Below are positions 1-12,226 of a stretch of 64,000 nt of DNA, in pieces; position 1 is the first letter of the stretch, and every line of letters begins with the position of its first letter. The stretch is from NCBI GenBank assembly GCA_022495005.1, contig JAGYXB010000027.1, forward strand, positions 96,214 through 160,213. The letters are read 5' to 3'. This stretch comes from Rhyacophila brunnea. Its lineage: Eukaryota; Arthropoda; Insecta; Trichoptera; Rhyacophilidae. The position numbers and the translations under genes were made by a program. A model generated the notes under the pieces. The model ran no database searches. It saw only the letters and a list, made by a program, of their open reading frames with translations, and was not told where the DNA came from.

Positions 1-2
1 AC

Positions 3-242
3 TCCAAAAGCGCTTTACAACATCTTGCCGCAGCAACTCGCTCACATAACAGTAAAACCATAGCATACCACATCCTTGACCAGATCGACGCCAAGAAAAA
101 TAGAGGAAGAGATCTATGCCTTCAATGGATCCCATCGCACATGGGCATTGAGGGAAATGAAAGGGCAGATGATCTGGCAAAGGAAGCCGGCCATTCAGGG
201 GTACCATATCAGTGGATACCAGAAAACCTGGACTGTAATTGA
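3..242 (+). pseudogene. RNase H domain fragment of a non-LTR retrotransposon
   Basis: The plus-strand frame starting at base 3 is open to a TGA at 240-242. It reads SKSALQHL near the start, then LQWIPSHMGIEGNERADDLA further on, followed by KEAG. SKSALQ and the HxGIxGNExAD block are the hallmarks of the RNase H domain at the 3' end of I/R1/Jockey-type LINE polymerase ORFs. In such elements the domain removes the RNA strand during target-primed reverse transcription. The fragment enters from outside the window, so the upstream polymerase may lie to the left. No zinc-knuckle tail follows the stop, so this is probably a truncated copy. The family call is firm; the clade is not. Confidence 0.85.
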
Positions 243-1862
243 TAATTTATTTTGAAGTCCACCCGATGCTAAATGCAATATATGTTTTGCGCGATCAGAC
301 ATGGTCTAAGTACTAATTAAATTTTAAAGAAAATAACGATAATTATAAACCGTTGATCATAAAATAATATAAATCTCGTAAATACCAATTAGGTCACTAG
401 TCATAAACACAAAGATTACATAGGTAGGTACTTAATACTTATTTGTAAGTAATGATAAAAATTCTCAGTCGCTAATCAATGGGAAAGTTAAACGAAGAAA
501 TTATTCTGAGTACATTTCACCATCTACACGACGTTTTATTTTTTTCATCCCTTCCTAAATTTCTATTATAATAATATATAGGTATAATATAAGGCACCAA
601 GCCCAAAAATTTAAAATTAAAAGAAATTCTTCAATATTTATGTAGAAACGAATAAATGCTTCTTTGACTGCATTTTGTATATTTTTGTTAATGTTTTATT
701 GCGGCCATTAATGCGTCTCTGTGAAAGCCCGCCTAATCCTTTTAGGCCATCCCGCCAAATAAAATTATTTTCCCAGGATACTTAGAAGTGAGTAAATTTA
801 ATAATTTTGTCTACGAGACATATTTAAAGTGATAATATAATAACAATACTGGCTACATTGTCATATTTGCAAAAATATTATGTACATGTGCTGTACTTAG
901 GCCCACATTCAATAATTTAATGTTTGAATTTATTTTGATCTTAGCCGAAGTCATAATATTATTATAAAAAGGTAATATTCCCACAAAATTTTATCGGTCT
1001 TTTGTAAAAACTCACTATTTCGAAGTGTCATAAAAAGGATTACCTATTTAACTTGTTTGTGTCATAAATATCAGTCCAAAATTACTATGTATTCCATTAC
1101 ACAAATAATAAAATTAAGTATCTTTACTAGGTATTTGTTTTCTATTAAATAATAAAAATTGTCAAATTTAGAAATAACATTACCGACTATTTTTGTAGGA
1201 ATTTGTAATAATTTCAAAAGCAATTTATTTTATTAGTGTAAGTACCTATATTATGTTTTCCTACTAGGATACATGGTGGTATAATACGTATCGAAATTAT
1301 CGGCAGAGTGCATAAAACGTTTGAGCTGAACCTTTTGTTGAGTTTAAATAGCAGGGTGTTTAGTCAACGTGTGTTTTCAGTCTCCAATGTAAGCATTCAA
1401 ATTTTTATGTCTTGTTAATTAACAGAAAATCCGAAAAATTAAGATTCTTACAATCTGTCACAATAATGACGTATATGTTGACGAACACACACAAATACAG
1501 AAAAAGGATCGAATGAATAAATGAGCAATCAAGAGTCTGCGGCGTATTTAGGTATGTCCAACCCTTAAATTGAGATGGGCCGGACATAATATATCGCAGA
1601 TGAAACGACCGCTGAATGAATGCAATAATCCAGTAGTTTTAGAGGAACGTAAGATAATTAGAATTATAATAATATGCTATATTGACAAGATATTTAAGTT
1701 CGATGAAATCACGTGCCCGTGAAAAATAATTAACCAAAAAGAATGGAGAAAGCGTGAGGAGGCCTTTACCACAGTGAATAGAAACAGGTGGATTGATGAA
1801 ATAATATAGTTTCACAAATTTTAATGCAAATTAATTTGTTTTCTACGAGGAATTTATTTTAT
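243..1862. other. AT-rich intergenic stretch, no gene seen
   Basis: Very AT-rich sequence with short open frames only. No recognisable domain, splice-site pair with coding content, RNA gene or terminal repeats were found on either strand. Confidence 0.6.
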
Positions 1863-4358
1863 ACTAGCTGAAGTACCCGGCTTCGCACGGGGTCGCTTCG
1901 TGGTTATATTTATCTTAGATATTTGAAAAATAATAAGAGGTAATTATTTCTTTAATATTAAAATATCTGTGTAATACAATATGAAAATAATTATAATAGG
2001 AGTAAAGGTCAAACATAAGAACACTAAATTAAAATCGAATCCAAAATATGAAAACGTTATTAATGTTATAAATATGTAGTAAAAAAAAAATCAAAATTGG
2101 ATGGAACAAACAAACAACAAACTTTGTATGTTATATAATAATAATTTAGAAACCGCACACAACTGACAAAAGTTTCATCGCAATCGGATGAATGGTATAG
2201 GAACGCATACGAATAGTAGAAGAAGATGATTTTCTAATTCAGAAACCTTCGTGGGCATGCGCATGACAACTCACCAAAGTTTCATTGCAATCGGATTAAT
2301 GGTATAGGAACGCATACGAATAGAAGAAGAAGAAGATGGTTGTACTAATTCAAAAACCTTCGCGGGCTTGCGTACAACAACTGGTCAAAATTTCATCACA
2401 ATCGGATGAATGGCATAAGAACGCATACAAATAGAAGAAGAAAAAGATGATTGTAGTAATTCAGAAACCTTTGCGGGCAAGGGCACAACAACTCACCAAA
2501 GTTTCATTGCAATCGGATGAATGGTATAGGAACGCATACGAATAGAAGAAGAAGAAGATGGTTGTACTAATTCAGAACTCTTCGCGGGCGTGCTCACAAC
2601 AACTGGTCAAAATTTCATCGCAATCGGATGAATGGTATAAGAACGCATACAAATAGAAGAAAAAAGAAGAAAAAGAAAATAGTTGTAACAATTCAGAGAC
2701 CTTTGCGGCGTGAGCACAACAGTTGATCAAAATTTCATTGCAATCGGATGAATGGTATAGGAACGCATACGAATAGAAGATAGAATAGAAGAAGAAGATG
2801 GTTGTACCAATTCAGAAACCTTCGCGGGTGTTGGCACAATTACTGACGAAAAATTTGTTGCAATCGGATGAATGGAATAGAAACGCATACGAATAGAAGA
2901 ATATAGAATAGAAGAAGAAGAAGAAGAAGATAGTTGTACTAATTCAAAAACCATTGCGGGTGTTACCACAACAACTGATGAAGGTTTCATCGCAATCGGA
3001 TAAATGGTATAGGGACCATACGAATAAAGAAGATAGAATGAAGAAGAAAGAAGATGGTTGTACTAATTCAGAAACCTTTGCGGGTGGCACAATTACTAAT
3101 TTTGCAATCGGATGAATGGAATAGGAACGCATACGAATAGAAGAATATAGAATAGAAGAAGAAGAAGAAGAAGATGGTTGTACTAATTAAAACCATTGCG
3201 GGTGTTACCACGACAACTGATGAAGGTTTCATTGCAATCGGATGAATGGTATAGGGACCATACGAATAAAAGAAGATAGAATAAAGAAGAAGAAGAAGAA
3301 GAAGATAGTTGTACTAATTCAGAAACCTTCATGGGTGTGCACAACCACTTACCAAAATTTTATTGCAATCGGATGAATGGAATAGGAACGCATACGAATA
3401 GAAGAATATAGAATAGAAGAAGAAGAAGATGGTTGTACTAATTCAAAAACCATTGCAGGTGTTACCACAACAACTGATGAAGGTTTCATCGCAATCGGAT
3501 GAATGGTATAGAGACCATACGAATAAAAGAAGATAGAATGAAGAAGAAGAAGAAGAAGATGGTTGTACTAATTCAGAAACCTTCGCGGGTGTAGGCACAA
3601 TTACTAACGAAAATTTTATTGCAATCGGATGAATGGAATAGGAACGCATACGAATAGAAGAATATAGAATAGAAGAAGAAGAAGAAGAAGAAGATGGTTG
3701 TACTAATTAAAAAACCATTGCGGGTGTTACCACAACAACTGATGAAGGTTTCATTGCAATCGGATGAATGGTATAGGGACCATACGAATAAAAGTAGATA
3801 GAATGAAGAAGAAGAAGAAGATAGTTGTACTAATTCAGAAACCTTTGCGGGTGTTGGCACAATTACTGACGAAAATTTTATTGCAATCGGATGAATGGAA
3901 TAGAAGAATATAGAATAGAAGAAGAAGAAGAAGAAGAAGATGATGATTTTTCTAATTTAGAAACCTTCATGGGTATGCATACAACCACTTGCCAAAATTT
4001 CATTGCAATCGGATGAATGGTATAGGAACCATACGAATAAAAGAAGATAGAATGAAGAAGAAGAAGAAGATGATGATTTTTCTAATTCAGAAACCTTTAT
4101 GGGTGTGCATACAACCACTTACCAAAATTTCATTGCAATCGGATGAATGGTATAGGAACCATACGAATAAAAGAAAATATAATGAAAGAAGAAGAAGATG
4201 ATGATTTTTCTAATTCAGAAACCTTTATGGGTATGCATACAACCACTTACCAAAATTTCATTGCAATCGGATGAATGGTATAGGAACGCATACGGGACAG
4301 ACACACAGACAGACAGACATACAGACAGACAGACATTCATTTTTATATATTAGTATAG
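1863..4358 (+). repeat. Large minisatellite with (AAG)n blocks inside a dispersed element
   Basis: It begins with ACTAGCTGAAGTACCCGG, a word common at the start of dispersed insect repeats. About fifteen or more degenerate units of roughly 100-160 bp follow. Each holds TTGCAATCGGATGAATGG, then TATAGGAACGCATACGAATAG, then a variable GAAGAAGAAG tract, then a TTCAGAAACCTTCGCGGG-like block. Two flavours partly alternate between about 2.9 and 4.2 kb ('gaatggaataggaacgc' and 'gaatggtatagggacc'), which suggests expansion of a dimeric unit. The array ends with (GACA)n at about 4294-4335 and TTTTATATATTAGTATAG. Several minus-strand open frames with poly-Ser runs are translations of the AAG tracts and are not genes. 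Confidence 0.85.
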
Positions 4359-4496
4359 CCTATACTCTTCCCGCAAGTGCAAGCAATAAGTTTACAAAGT
4401 TTTATCGCAATCGGATGAACGGTATGGCTGCGCATTAAATACGAACAAACAAACACACAAACACACAAACACACAAATATTAATTTTTATATATTA
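4359..4496 (+). repeat. Single degenerate copy of the preceding repeat with (AAAC)n tail
   Basis: It contains TTTTATCGCAATCGGATGAA, then ACGGTATGGCTGCGCATTAAA, then repeated AAACACAC units and TTTTTATATATTAGAT. This matches the core and tail of the element at 1863-4358 in the same orientation. It looks like one non-expanded unit of the same family. Confidence 0.7.
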
Positions 4497-7110
4497 GATT
4501 AAGTAATATAATATTTTCACATTCGGATATAATACTACTGACCAGTTTTTAATTATTAATGCGTATAAATTCTGAAAACATCAATCTTTTTCGAAGATAT
4601 ACCAAAACAAATTACGAGTCTTATGTGATACATCAATATAAAACATGGTGTCTATTCAGATATCCGTGAAAGAGCGTAATAGCAAGTATTATGAGCCTCT
4701 TATTCGAAAGAAAGAGCGCACGACACGTTGCTTATTTAGATATGACTATACTTTTCGGAAATTTCTGTGAACACAAATTTAGTCGACGCAATATGTTGAT
4801 ATATTGCACAATCGTCGAAAACCTAACTTTCTCAATTTTTATGCTAGAGACCTGAAATTTTCACTAGACATGCACAAAAAATATGGTAATATAAAAAGCG
4901 AATAAAACCTAAAACGCTATTTTCAGACTTAAAGGTTGGTTTTTCAAGGGGTCGACGATGTGCAGATTTGCATACTCTATTAAACGTATTTCAAAAGTCA
5001 TTTTTTTCAATATGTGGACTTTACGGCGTTTGATATCCATCAACACATATAGAAACAGCGATCATGTCTACATTGATTTGATTTAGTTTGTCAATCGAAT
5101 CGTAATTAAACAATACCAATACTGGGAATCCAAAAATTACAGATTCTTGCGCATACGTTGTATAATAGCCATCACGACTATTTTCATTATTGGTGGAAGT
5201 ATTCTAAATATCACCAAACGATTAAACATAATATTGCATACACAGCTTCCTACTAACACACCTTGGTGTTTCAGCTGAGCTACGACACCTAATTCCAAAT
5301 CCGATACTTGATGGAAATGACCATAGACGTTATTTTTTCTGCGATACATTGATTTGAATTCTTTATAATAATGCTTAGAAATTAATTAAAGTATCAACAT
5401 TGGAAGTAGAGTGTCAGCAGGGCCTATCAAAACCCTAGATCTCTTCCAACTCTTCGGATCATAATATAATGTATCTCAGCATTTGTTAAAATAGGGAGGC
5501 TCCGATTGGAGGGCCATTTAGCAATTATATACAGTGCTCAACCGCCATGAGGTATTCTGGAAAACTGATACCTACTCTGGTGGGATGGATATTAAAATTC
5601 TGGTGCTCGGATGTCTTTCATTTTTGCGGATTTTCGTAGAGGGAGGAAGCACAGGTGAATTTAACATGGTAGGTACTGAGAAGGGAGGGAGACTCGGGTG
5701 GTCAAAATGAAACGCTCGATCGTCTCAACAGAGATCCATTTAATGCGATAGACGACAGAAATATTGGGTTACAGTGTTATTTATAGCAAATACAGGTTTA
5801 GTCATAAAGTTACATATAAACAAGAACATTCAATCAATTATTATATTAGGAATTTACATCGCCAAACGTACTGACCTGAAGGGGTTAATCGATCATGCAG
5901 GTACAGCACACATTATATTGTCATAGGAACACGTCAAATCACAAGTATCAAATCGAAAATCTTACTATCATAAAAAAAAGAAAATTATACACTAGTCTAT
6001 CCATATAATATAATACGTCCGATACGGGGCTTCACTTGAGGGCACGGCGCCAAAGATACCCAGTTTGGCAACCACAGTTCAAACCTGTGAGGACTCGACT
6101 ACACGAAGCTACTTGCCAATCTTTGATCCTGACTCTCTCCAGGGACTTGGAAGCTTTTTGGTTTTCTGAGAGGGTGTATTTCTTGTATTAAAGATTATTA
6201 TGTCTTATGATTGGCCCACAGATGGCAGTGATATTTCCGAATAGAATTATTTTAATTCAAGACCAAAGATTGGAAGCCTTCCAACACCTGCTAGTCATGC
6301 CGGTCTGGTTATATTAGCCGTTGAAACAGCCAGAGATAAGCGGAGCCCTATATCTATACGTATTTAATGAAAGATTGTGCCATAAACTCTTCGATTACAT
6401 AACAATTGCTTCCGGCGAAATCCCCTTTTTGCAGACGGGAGGAGGGGCTCGGTTCGCCAGAAATTCGTCCAATAAGGTTAATTTATTTATTAAGATGAAT
6501 ATCTCCGCGTATGGCAACGGAATAGAACACAAAAAAAAAAAAACAAAACTATAAAACGAAAAGCTCAATACGCGGATCGATCCACTTACGCGGGATGGTT
6601 CGCGCCTTAGACAAGTACGCCTCTATCTTCTTTTTGTAGATAGCAGTGCGCTTGCGGATAATAGCGGCAGTTACGAATCAGACAAATGCCACACTGTAAA
6701 ACTGAATACGGTAATTATTCCATTTGGACATTATTTAACCTATCATGGCACAATCTGACATATCGTGATATTACGGGTCTTAATTATACCTCGGGCTACC
6801 CGAACAATCTTAATTTCTACACACGTGTATGGCAATATTCGAATTAATAGAGCGGGAATTAAATTTAAATACAACCACGGAATAATTTAACGCACACGTA
6901 AATCGACAATACAAAACCTTTAAACATTATGGGATCCTATACACTACGAAACAATTACACTATGACAATTAAAAACAATTTCAAAAACACCTAGAATTAA
7001 TTTTTCACTGACAGGGCATGGCTTTAATATTATATAATCCCAAAGGGAGGCAAGCTTGAAATAAATTTACGTAAATTAGACACAAAATAAAAAAAGGGAA
7101 GACAAAAGTT
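4497..7110. other. Unassigned sequence, no supported gene
   Basis: Mixed AT-rich sequence with short frames only: 70 residues on minus at 5137-5349 and 77 on plus at 6321-6554. Neither shows a recognisable domain or coding neighbours. The texture from about 5.4 to 6.6 kb is less AT-rich and may be old transposon sequence, but no terminal repeats or conserved motifs were found. Confidence 0.5.
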
Positions 7111-7111
7111 A

Positions 7112-7660
7112 TTAACAAACAAAGTTATACTCTAAGGAGAAATTAACGAAAAATATTGACACAGGGTACTCAGGGTTTGGCGGCGTGCTGGTGGATGGCG
7201 CCTTCGGATGAAGGTGCTGTGGAGACCCAGGTAGGGTCTTCAAGGCGTCGGAGAAGAAAAAAGAGCTTTTCGAGTTGCGCAAGCTTCTTTTAAAAGCTTC
7301 TTTGTGCCGCCCGCGTGGAGGGGGCACTTCGGCGGCCGTCGTTAGTTCCGCTATCCGCCGCTGAGGTAGATCCCGGCCCTTTTTTATTACGGCACGGTAT
7401 GTCGGTGGGATTTTTTTAAACTGGCCGAAGGCCTTATGGGATGTCGTCCACCCCGCCCTCCTGGTTCAGGGGTTCTTGGCGATCGCCTTCCTTCGCATGG
7501 GTGTAGAACGGCGATGCCTCACGCAGGTGACCGAGTTTGCCGCTACTCGCGGCGAGATGTCGCTAGGATGCCCGTTTTTGATATCCGATAGCTGCGGCGG
7601 GAAAAGTTCGATCTTTTGAAGATACCGACCTAACCACTATTGCCGGCTTATTTGAACATC
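7112..7660 (-). other. GC-rich island, possibly the 5' region of a retroelement
   Basis: This block is much richer in GC than its surroundings. Read on the minus strand it contains CACCGACATACCGTGCCG and neighbouring text that resembles the 5' leader seen in some lepidopteran non-LTR elements. A 71-residue minus frame (7112-7327) begins inside it but has no recognised domain. I could not connect it to a polymerase ORF. The retroelement reading is from memory of similar leaders and is weak; a host CpG-rich promoter is an alternative. Confidence 0.3.
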
Positions 7661-7666
7661 AGTCAT

Positions 7667-7984
7667 TTACAATATTAAGTCAACTGGAGTGGATATTCGA
7701 GCGGTAATGTCTATTTCCTGGGATTTGAGAGCGTCAGGTTTTGCGCCGTTAAGTACGTCGATTTTTGCATCGGATGCCTTATTATCCATTTGCTCTGCGT
7801 AAGACAGCAGGTAGTACGGTAAGGGTCGCATTGCTGACCTTGGAACGTCCGCGATCCGCCGCTTTCTTAAAAGAACCGTTATCCCTTTGCCCTGTCCAGT
7901 GCAGGGATAGACAACCTTAGCGCGACGGGGGTCGCATGTATTGATTTGGTGACAATACTTATCTAAATGACGAATGACATTCAT
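7667..7984 (-). CDS. Hypothetical 105-residue open frame
   Basis: The frame runs from ATG at 7984 to the stop at 7667 on the minus strand, just upstream (in that orientation) of the GC-rich block. The product is mildly basic in its first half (CDPRRAKVVYPC, LLRKRRIADVPR) with no transmembrane segment or zinc ligands. I do not recognise it. The base composition is more balanced than in flanking DNA, which is the main reason to list it. It could be the start of an ORF1 or gag-like product of a decayed retroelement, or chance. Confidence 0.2.
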   Translation of the reverse strand: MNVIRHLDKYCHQINTCDPRRAKVVYPCTGQGKGITVLLRKRRIADVPRSAMRPLPYYLLSYAEQMDNKASDAKIDVLNGAKPDALKSQEIDITARISTPVDLIL

Positions 7985-8187
7985 GAGTGAGCACGGCTGA
8001 AAGCTTGGAAATGTGTTTTTTTCTATTTCAAAATCTTTTAATTGTGTATTATTTTATTACAGATTCAAGGCCAACTTCATATAACTAATGAAAAATACGG
8101 TTTGTTTCTACGAATAAAAAAAGACAGGAAGGGCGATGTGTACAAATCACGGCAATCAGAAAGGCCGGCAAATATGGCCGACAATGC

Positions 8188-8487
8188 GTGATACACAAAC
8201 ATAAAATACACAAAATTACAAACACATTCGAAGTTTGCCGCACACGTACAGACCACGTGATATTTGTTTACGCAAAATCGTCGCTTTTCAAAATGGCGAA
8301 TTTGATTGCAGATTTTACTGCGATGAATCAGTATGTTCCTTCTTGTCTTTTTTTATTCGTAGGTTTGTTTACTATGTACACCGAGAAATTTCCATTTATA
8401 AAATCGGAAACGATTTTTACAGAAGAGTTTTGGAATATAATGCAACCAAAACTGGAAAAAATTCTATCATGGGTGTTGACTTCCTGA
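8188..8487 (+). CDS. Hypothetical 99-residue open frame, weak
   Basis: The frame has a hydrophobic middle (YVPSCLFLFVGLFTMY) and no recognised domain. It overlaps another open frame in a different register. A splice-acceptor-like run (ttttattcgtag) at about 8348-8361 suggests it could be chimeric intron and exon. Listed only for completeness; chance is likely. Confidence 0.12.
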   Translation: MIHKHKIHKITNTFEVCRTRTDHVIFVYAKSSLFKMANLIADFTAMNQYVPSCLFLFVGLFTMYTEKFPFIKSETIFTEEFWNIMQPKLEKILSWVLTS

Positions 8488-8544
8488 ATTAGTTAACCCC
8501 AGGTCCATGCCACTACGTGAACCACAGTGGATATTAAGCCATTT

Positions 8545-8687
8545 CCACACTGGCAACAAGTTGCTGGCAACCTCATTAAATTTTACGATACTTACCCTAA
8601 TAATTGCTTAAGAAATTTTACGATAATCATCATAATTATCGTAAAATCTAACGAGGTTGCCAGCAACTTAACTTGTTGCCAGTGTGG
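8545..8687. mobile_element. Foldback MITE, 143 bp
   Basis: The two halves are inverted copies. CCACACTGGCAACAAG, then TTGCTGGCAACCTC, opens the element, and GAGGTTGCCAGCAAC, then TTAACTTGTTGCCAGTGTGG, closes it. The inner arms (AAATTTTACGATA / TATCGTAAAATCT) also pair, so almost the whole element can form one hairpin. There is no coding capacity. Flanking GCC and GGC may extend the terminal repeat. An 'atta' on both sides is a possible target duplication, but its position relative to the ends is ambiguous. Confidence 0.8.
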
Positions 8688-8943
8688 ACCCGGCATTAGA
8701 TGCACAAAACTTAAATAATATATATTATAAATAAAAATTTTAAATTATAATTATTTATGATTTATGTCTTCGACAGCCCTGATGAAATAAATGTGAAATA
8801 TGAGTCGGATCAGTCATAGAGCAAATTTATTGACACAAACAACTTTCACACGACCTTTTTATATTAACCAGTAGACCAGATATTATGGACCACATGTTAA
8901 AAAATCATATTTTCAATTCTCAAGGCCAATTCTGTAGAACGTC

Positions 8944-9791
8944 CCCTTAAGCATCGCGTCTTTGGGGATACTCAATGCTGGATGAATTCGATTGAATGGC
9001 AAAAACGAGGCTTGCCGCATGCACACATTCTTATTTGGTTAGGTAGTCGAAAGAATTCGACCAGACCAAATAGATGACATCATATGTGCCGAGATTCCTG
9101 ATCCCGAAACCAATCCAGACCTGCATAATGTTGTAAGTACTAACATGATTCACGGACCGTGTGGCGCCATCAACCCCAAATACCGTGCATGGTCGACGGC
9201 AAGTGTTCCAAGCGTTATCCACGAAATTTGACGGCGGAGACTATCACCGCCAACGATGGTTATCCACTGTATCGGCGGCGTTCAAACACCCAATACCAAC
9301 GATGAAATCACGCACTATCAAGTTGGTCGATATATTATGAGTTGCAATGAAGTGATTTGGCGTATTTTCTCATTCCCCATTCCCCATTCATGAACGTCAT
9401 CCCAGTGTTGTACATTTGGCGGTGCATCTGGAGAATGGTCAACGAGTTTATTTCAATGCATCGAATGTTGCTCAACGTGCTGAAACACCTCCAGCGACAA
9501 CATTGACCAGTTTCTTTTCGATTTGCCAAAGCGATAAACCGTTGCCGTTAAACCTTCAAACGACTGAAAAACCGACATATTTACAACTGAAGGTTGGCTC
9601 GGTAATCATTATGCTTCGAAATCTGAACCAACCAAAACTATGTACTTAATCTATTTCATTTTGATTTGATTTTGGCAAATTTATTGAACTTAATTCATTT
9701 TAACTTAATAAAAAACGGAATTCAATGCAGCTAATAAGTTAACAAAAGATTATTGATTGTGAGGCGGTATGAAGTTCGCCGGGTCAGCTAG
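8944..9791 (+). pseudogene. Helitron relic: Rep domain fused to a helicase tail, with 3' end
   Basis: Helitron RepHel proteins combine an HUH nuclease with a Pif1-type helicase for rolling-circle transposition. Here, across several frames, one can read SIEWQKRGLPHAHILIWL, MIHGPCGAINPKYR, ETITANDGYPLYRRR, VHLAVHLENGQRVYFNAS and PPATTLTSFF, in the canonical Rep order. Directly after, at about 9540-9640, comes NLQTTEKPTYLQLKVGS and then IIMLRNLNQPKLC, the far C-terminal helicase block. Most of the helicase is therefore deleted. The 3' end shows a short GGCG..CGCC hairpin followed by GGGTCAGCTAG and then T, matching the CTRR-T rule. Multiple stops and shifts make it non-functional. No RPA or endonuclease module was seen. 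Confidence 0.9.
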
Positions 9792-9792
9792 T

Positions 9793-10330
9793 ATTAATAT
9801 AATACAGGTGTACGCTCCAACTGCCGACAAAGATGATGATGTTATAGAAGAATAAAAACTTCAGTCATTACATCCTCTGACATAACAGACAAGTGGGACA
9901 GGATAAAAGACGTGTTCTCCTCCATATCTAATAATCGATAAGAATATAAAAGAACAGCTAAGAAGCAAAAATGGATGACAGATGAGATTCTGTCATTAAT
10001 GGACGAAAAAGAAAATGGAAAAATAAAAATGAAACTCAATATAGGAGAATTCATAATACTATAAAAAGTAAAATTCATACAGCTAAAGAAGAATGGATGT
10101 CCGACCAATGCAAAGAAATTGAAAATCTCCAACGAAAATACCATTCCTTTAATATGCACAAGAAGATAAAGGAAACATTGGGAATTACGAAAGGAACCTC
10201 ATCAACTATCTTGAAAGACGAAGATGGGCGTATTATATTAGATATAGAAAAGAAGCTGACTCGTTGGAAGACATAATATATATTGAAAATCTGTTTGATG
10301 ATGATAGGGGACCTATTGGCTATACTCTTA
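9793..10330 (+). pseudogene. LINE fragment: endonuclease end and linker to reverse transcriptase
   Basis: Starting right after the Helitron end, the plus strand reads INIIQVYAPTADKDDD. This is the conserved 'IQVYAPT' strand of the apurinic-type endonuclease of RTE/CR1-like LINEs. After frame changes come KQKWMTDEILSLMDEK, EEWMSDQCKEIENLQRKYH, then MHKKIKETLGITKG and ILKDEDGRIILDIEKK. This is the charged linker found between endonuclease and polymerase in the 'craniofacial development protein 2'-like LINE group. The polymerase itself is absent. Minus-strand open frames over 9842-10401 are antisense shadows. Confidence 0.8.
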
Positions 10331-11436
10331 ATGAATGTGAACAAGCCCCATGCATAAATAGGGCCGAAAAAACCAATCGAACGTGTGAATAATAGTACCA
10401 AAATAAAACTTTCTAAATATATCTTTTTAAAAATGTATTAAAACGGATTCTGTTTCAATTCTGTGTATGTGACGATATTCCCAATATACGCCGCCGTTAT
10501 GTGTTCAACATATTTGTATGTTTAAAATAATTGATTTACATTAGTGAAATCCCGTTTAAAGCGGTACGTCCAAGGCTTTCTCGGATAAGTGCGCGTCTTA
10601 AGACGTTCTTGGCAGCCATCCGGTTAAGCGAAATTGGATTAAAAATATCCATGTAAATAGCGAATCATAAATTCCATTGTAATCTTTATGGATAACTGGC
10701 TTCTAGGATTAAAGGTTAAATACAATCAACCACAAATTGTTAGGACAACTAGTTTATATGATTCATCAATGGTTTATGATTACGATTAAGGATGTAACAG
10801 TGAACCTTTTCTGTTATATTAACACAGTTTTACTTGTTTGTTTGTAAAATGGCATCACATAGCGTCTTTTTCCAGCAGAATTTTGGAATTAATGTGGGGA
10901 TATAAAAACAGTTTGTCGGATATTTCAACAATTATGAAAAAAGATGTTTGTATTTGTATAAAACCATTTATTTATCAAAAAATTTATTTATGAAAACCAA
11001 AATAGGTACATAAATGGTTGAATATTACAATTACAGTCAGGAATGTTCACATTATTTAAATCATGGCGATTTAATATCAGTGTACTTAATTAATACAAAT
11101 AAAAAACATTTTTTTAATACTAGTTCCAAGACATACCAAACTATACGCAGGCATTGTCTTAAACTTAAATGACCGCCCAATATGACTTGGTCAATGCGAA
11201 CACGCGCCAATCTCTACTGGCAAATAATCTTTAGTTGACTTATCGTGCTTTTCCAGTATAGATATTGATTAACAAAAGCGTTATAGTTATTTATAACGTT
11301 TTTCCAGTAATAATATATTCAATAACGACTTAACACGTAGTGATATCATAAAATTACGGAGGAATTATAATGAATTTGACGACGCTTGTTTTACCAGACG
11401 ATAGAGCGTGTTGATATCTCTCAAGTATCTTATCAG
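10331..11436. other. Intergenic, no gene seen
   Basis: AT-rich sequence with no recognisable domain or repeat structure on either strand. Confidence 0.55.
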
Positions 11437-11513
11437 TTCCAGGTTGTTCTATGTCACTTCGAATCAATCAAAAAGCCATTTAGCTAAAAAATGTGATATA
11501 GAATAACCTGGAA
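11437..11513. ncRNA. Hairpin resembling a miRNA precursor (candidate)
   Basis: The arms TTCCAGGTTGTTCTATGTCAC (11437-11457; 20 of 21 bases here are TTCCAGGTTGTTCTATGTCA) and 11493-11513 pair over 21 consecutive positions. Only two are G-U wobbles and there are no bulges. The loop is about 35 nt. Arm length and loop size fit a Drosha/Dicer substrate, but a short foldback transposon remnant would look the same, and no conserved seed was recognised. Confidence 0.3.
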
Positions 11514-12226
11514 ATAAGGCAGCGAAGTATCTATCAGTAACTATAAATAAATAACACATGAGTTAAGACGCCTCAATAGCTCATCAAAAATAAAATAAGT
11601 AAAAAACTTTGAAGTTACGAGGTTTTCATATCTTGACGACGATATGCATCAGACACATACTTCAAAATCAAAACTATGATTCCGTTACTCTATGTTAATA
11701 CTAGAGTATTTGAATATTCTTGTGAAATATGAAAGCAATAAAAAAAATGATTATTTCATATACTTTGGAATTTTATTTCATCCTGTCTCAAAAAATGATT
11801 TATGTACACAATCAATAGCACAAAATCACTAAATTTAATATAGTTTTGCGTAAAATTTGCATTTTCAAGATATTTATTATAATATCAAACAAAATACACT
11901 ATGCTGGCACACATAAACACTCATTAAACAATTCCTTAGAAATATTATATAAACTAATTATACATAGTAATTATACGCACAAAATATGAAATTTAATATA
12001 GGTTTGCATAAAATTTGCAAATTTTTAAGACACTTATTACAATAATAACACACAAGATAAGGCTGGAAAAATTACAGATGCAGACACACATAAATACTCA
12101 TTAACCCTTTCGCTGCGAGCCATTTTCGCGGGAATTTATTTTCAGTCAAGTGATCTGTTAAAACGGTCACTACAGCTAAAACAGATCGATTCCAAAATTA
12201 AAAAATAGATTACTAGATGAACTATA

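Noticed and set aside
2727..3860. Several minus-strand open frames with poly-Ser runs
   Set aside because: They are translations of the (AAG)n-containing minisatellite and repeat with it; no start context or domain.
1863..4358. Regularly spaced repeats considered as a CRISPR array
   Set aside because: Eukaryotic context; units degenerate and variable in length, no constant short repeat with unique spacers, no cas genes.
9842..10401. Two minus-strand open frames of 105 and 108 residues
   Set aside because: The plus strand carries LINE endonuclease/linker motifs over the same bases; the frames are antisense shadows.
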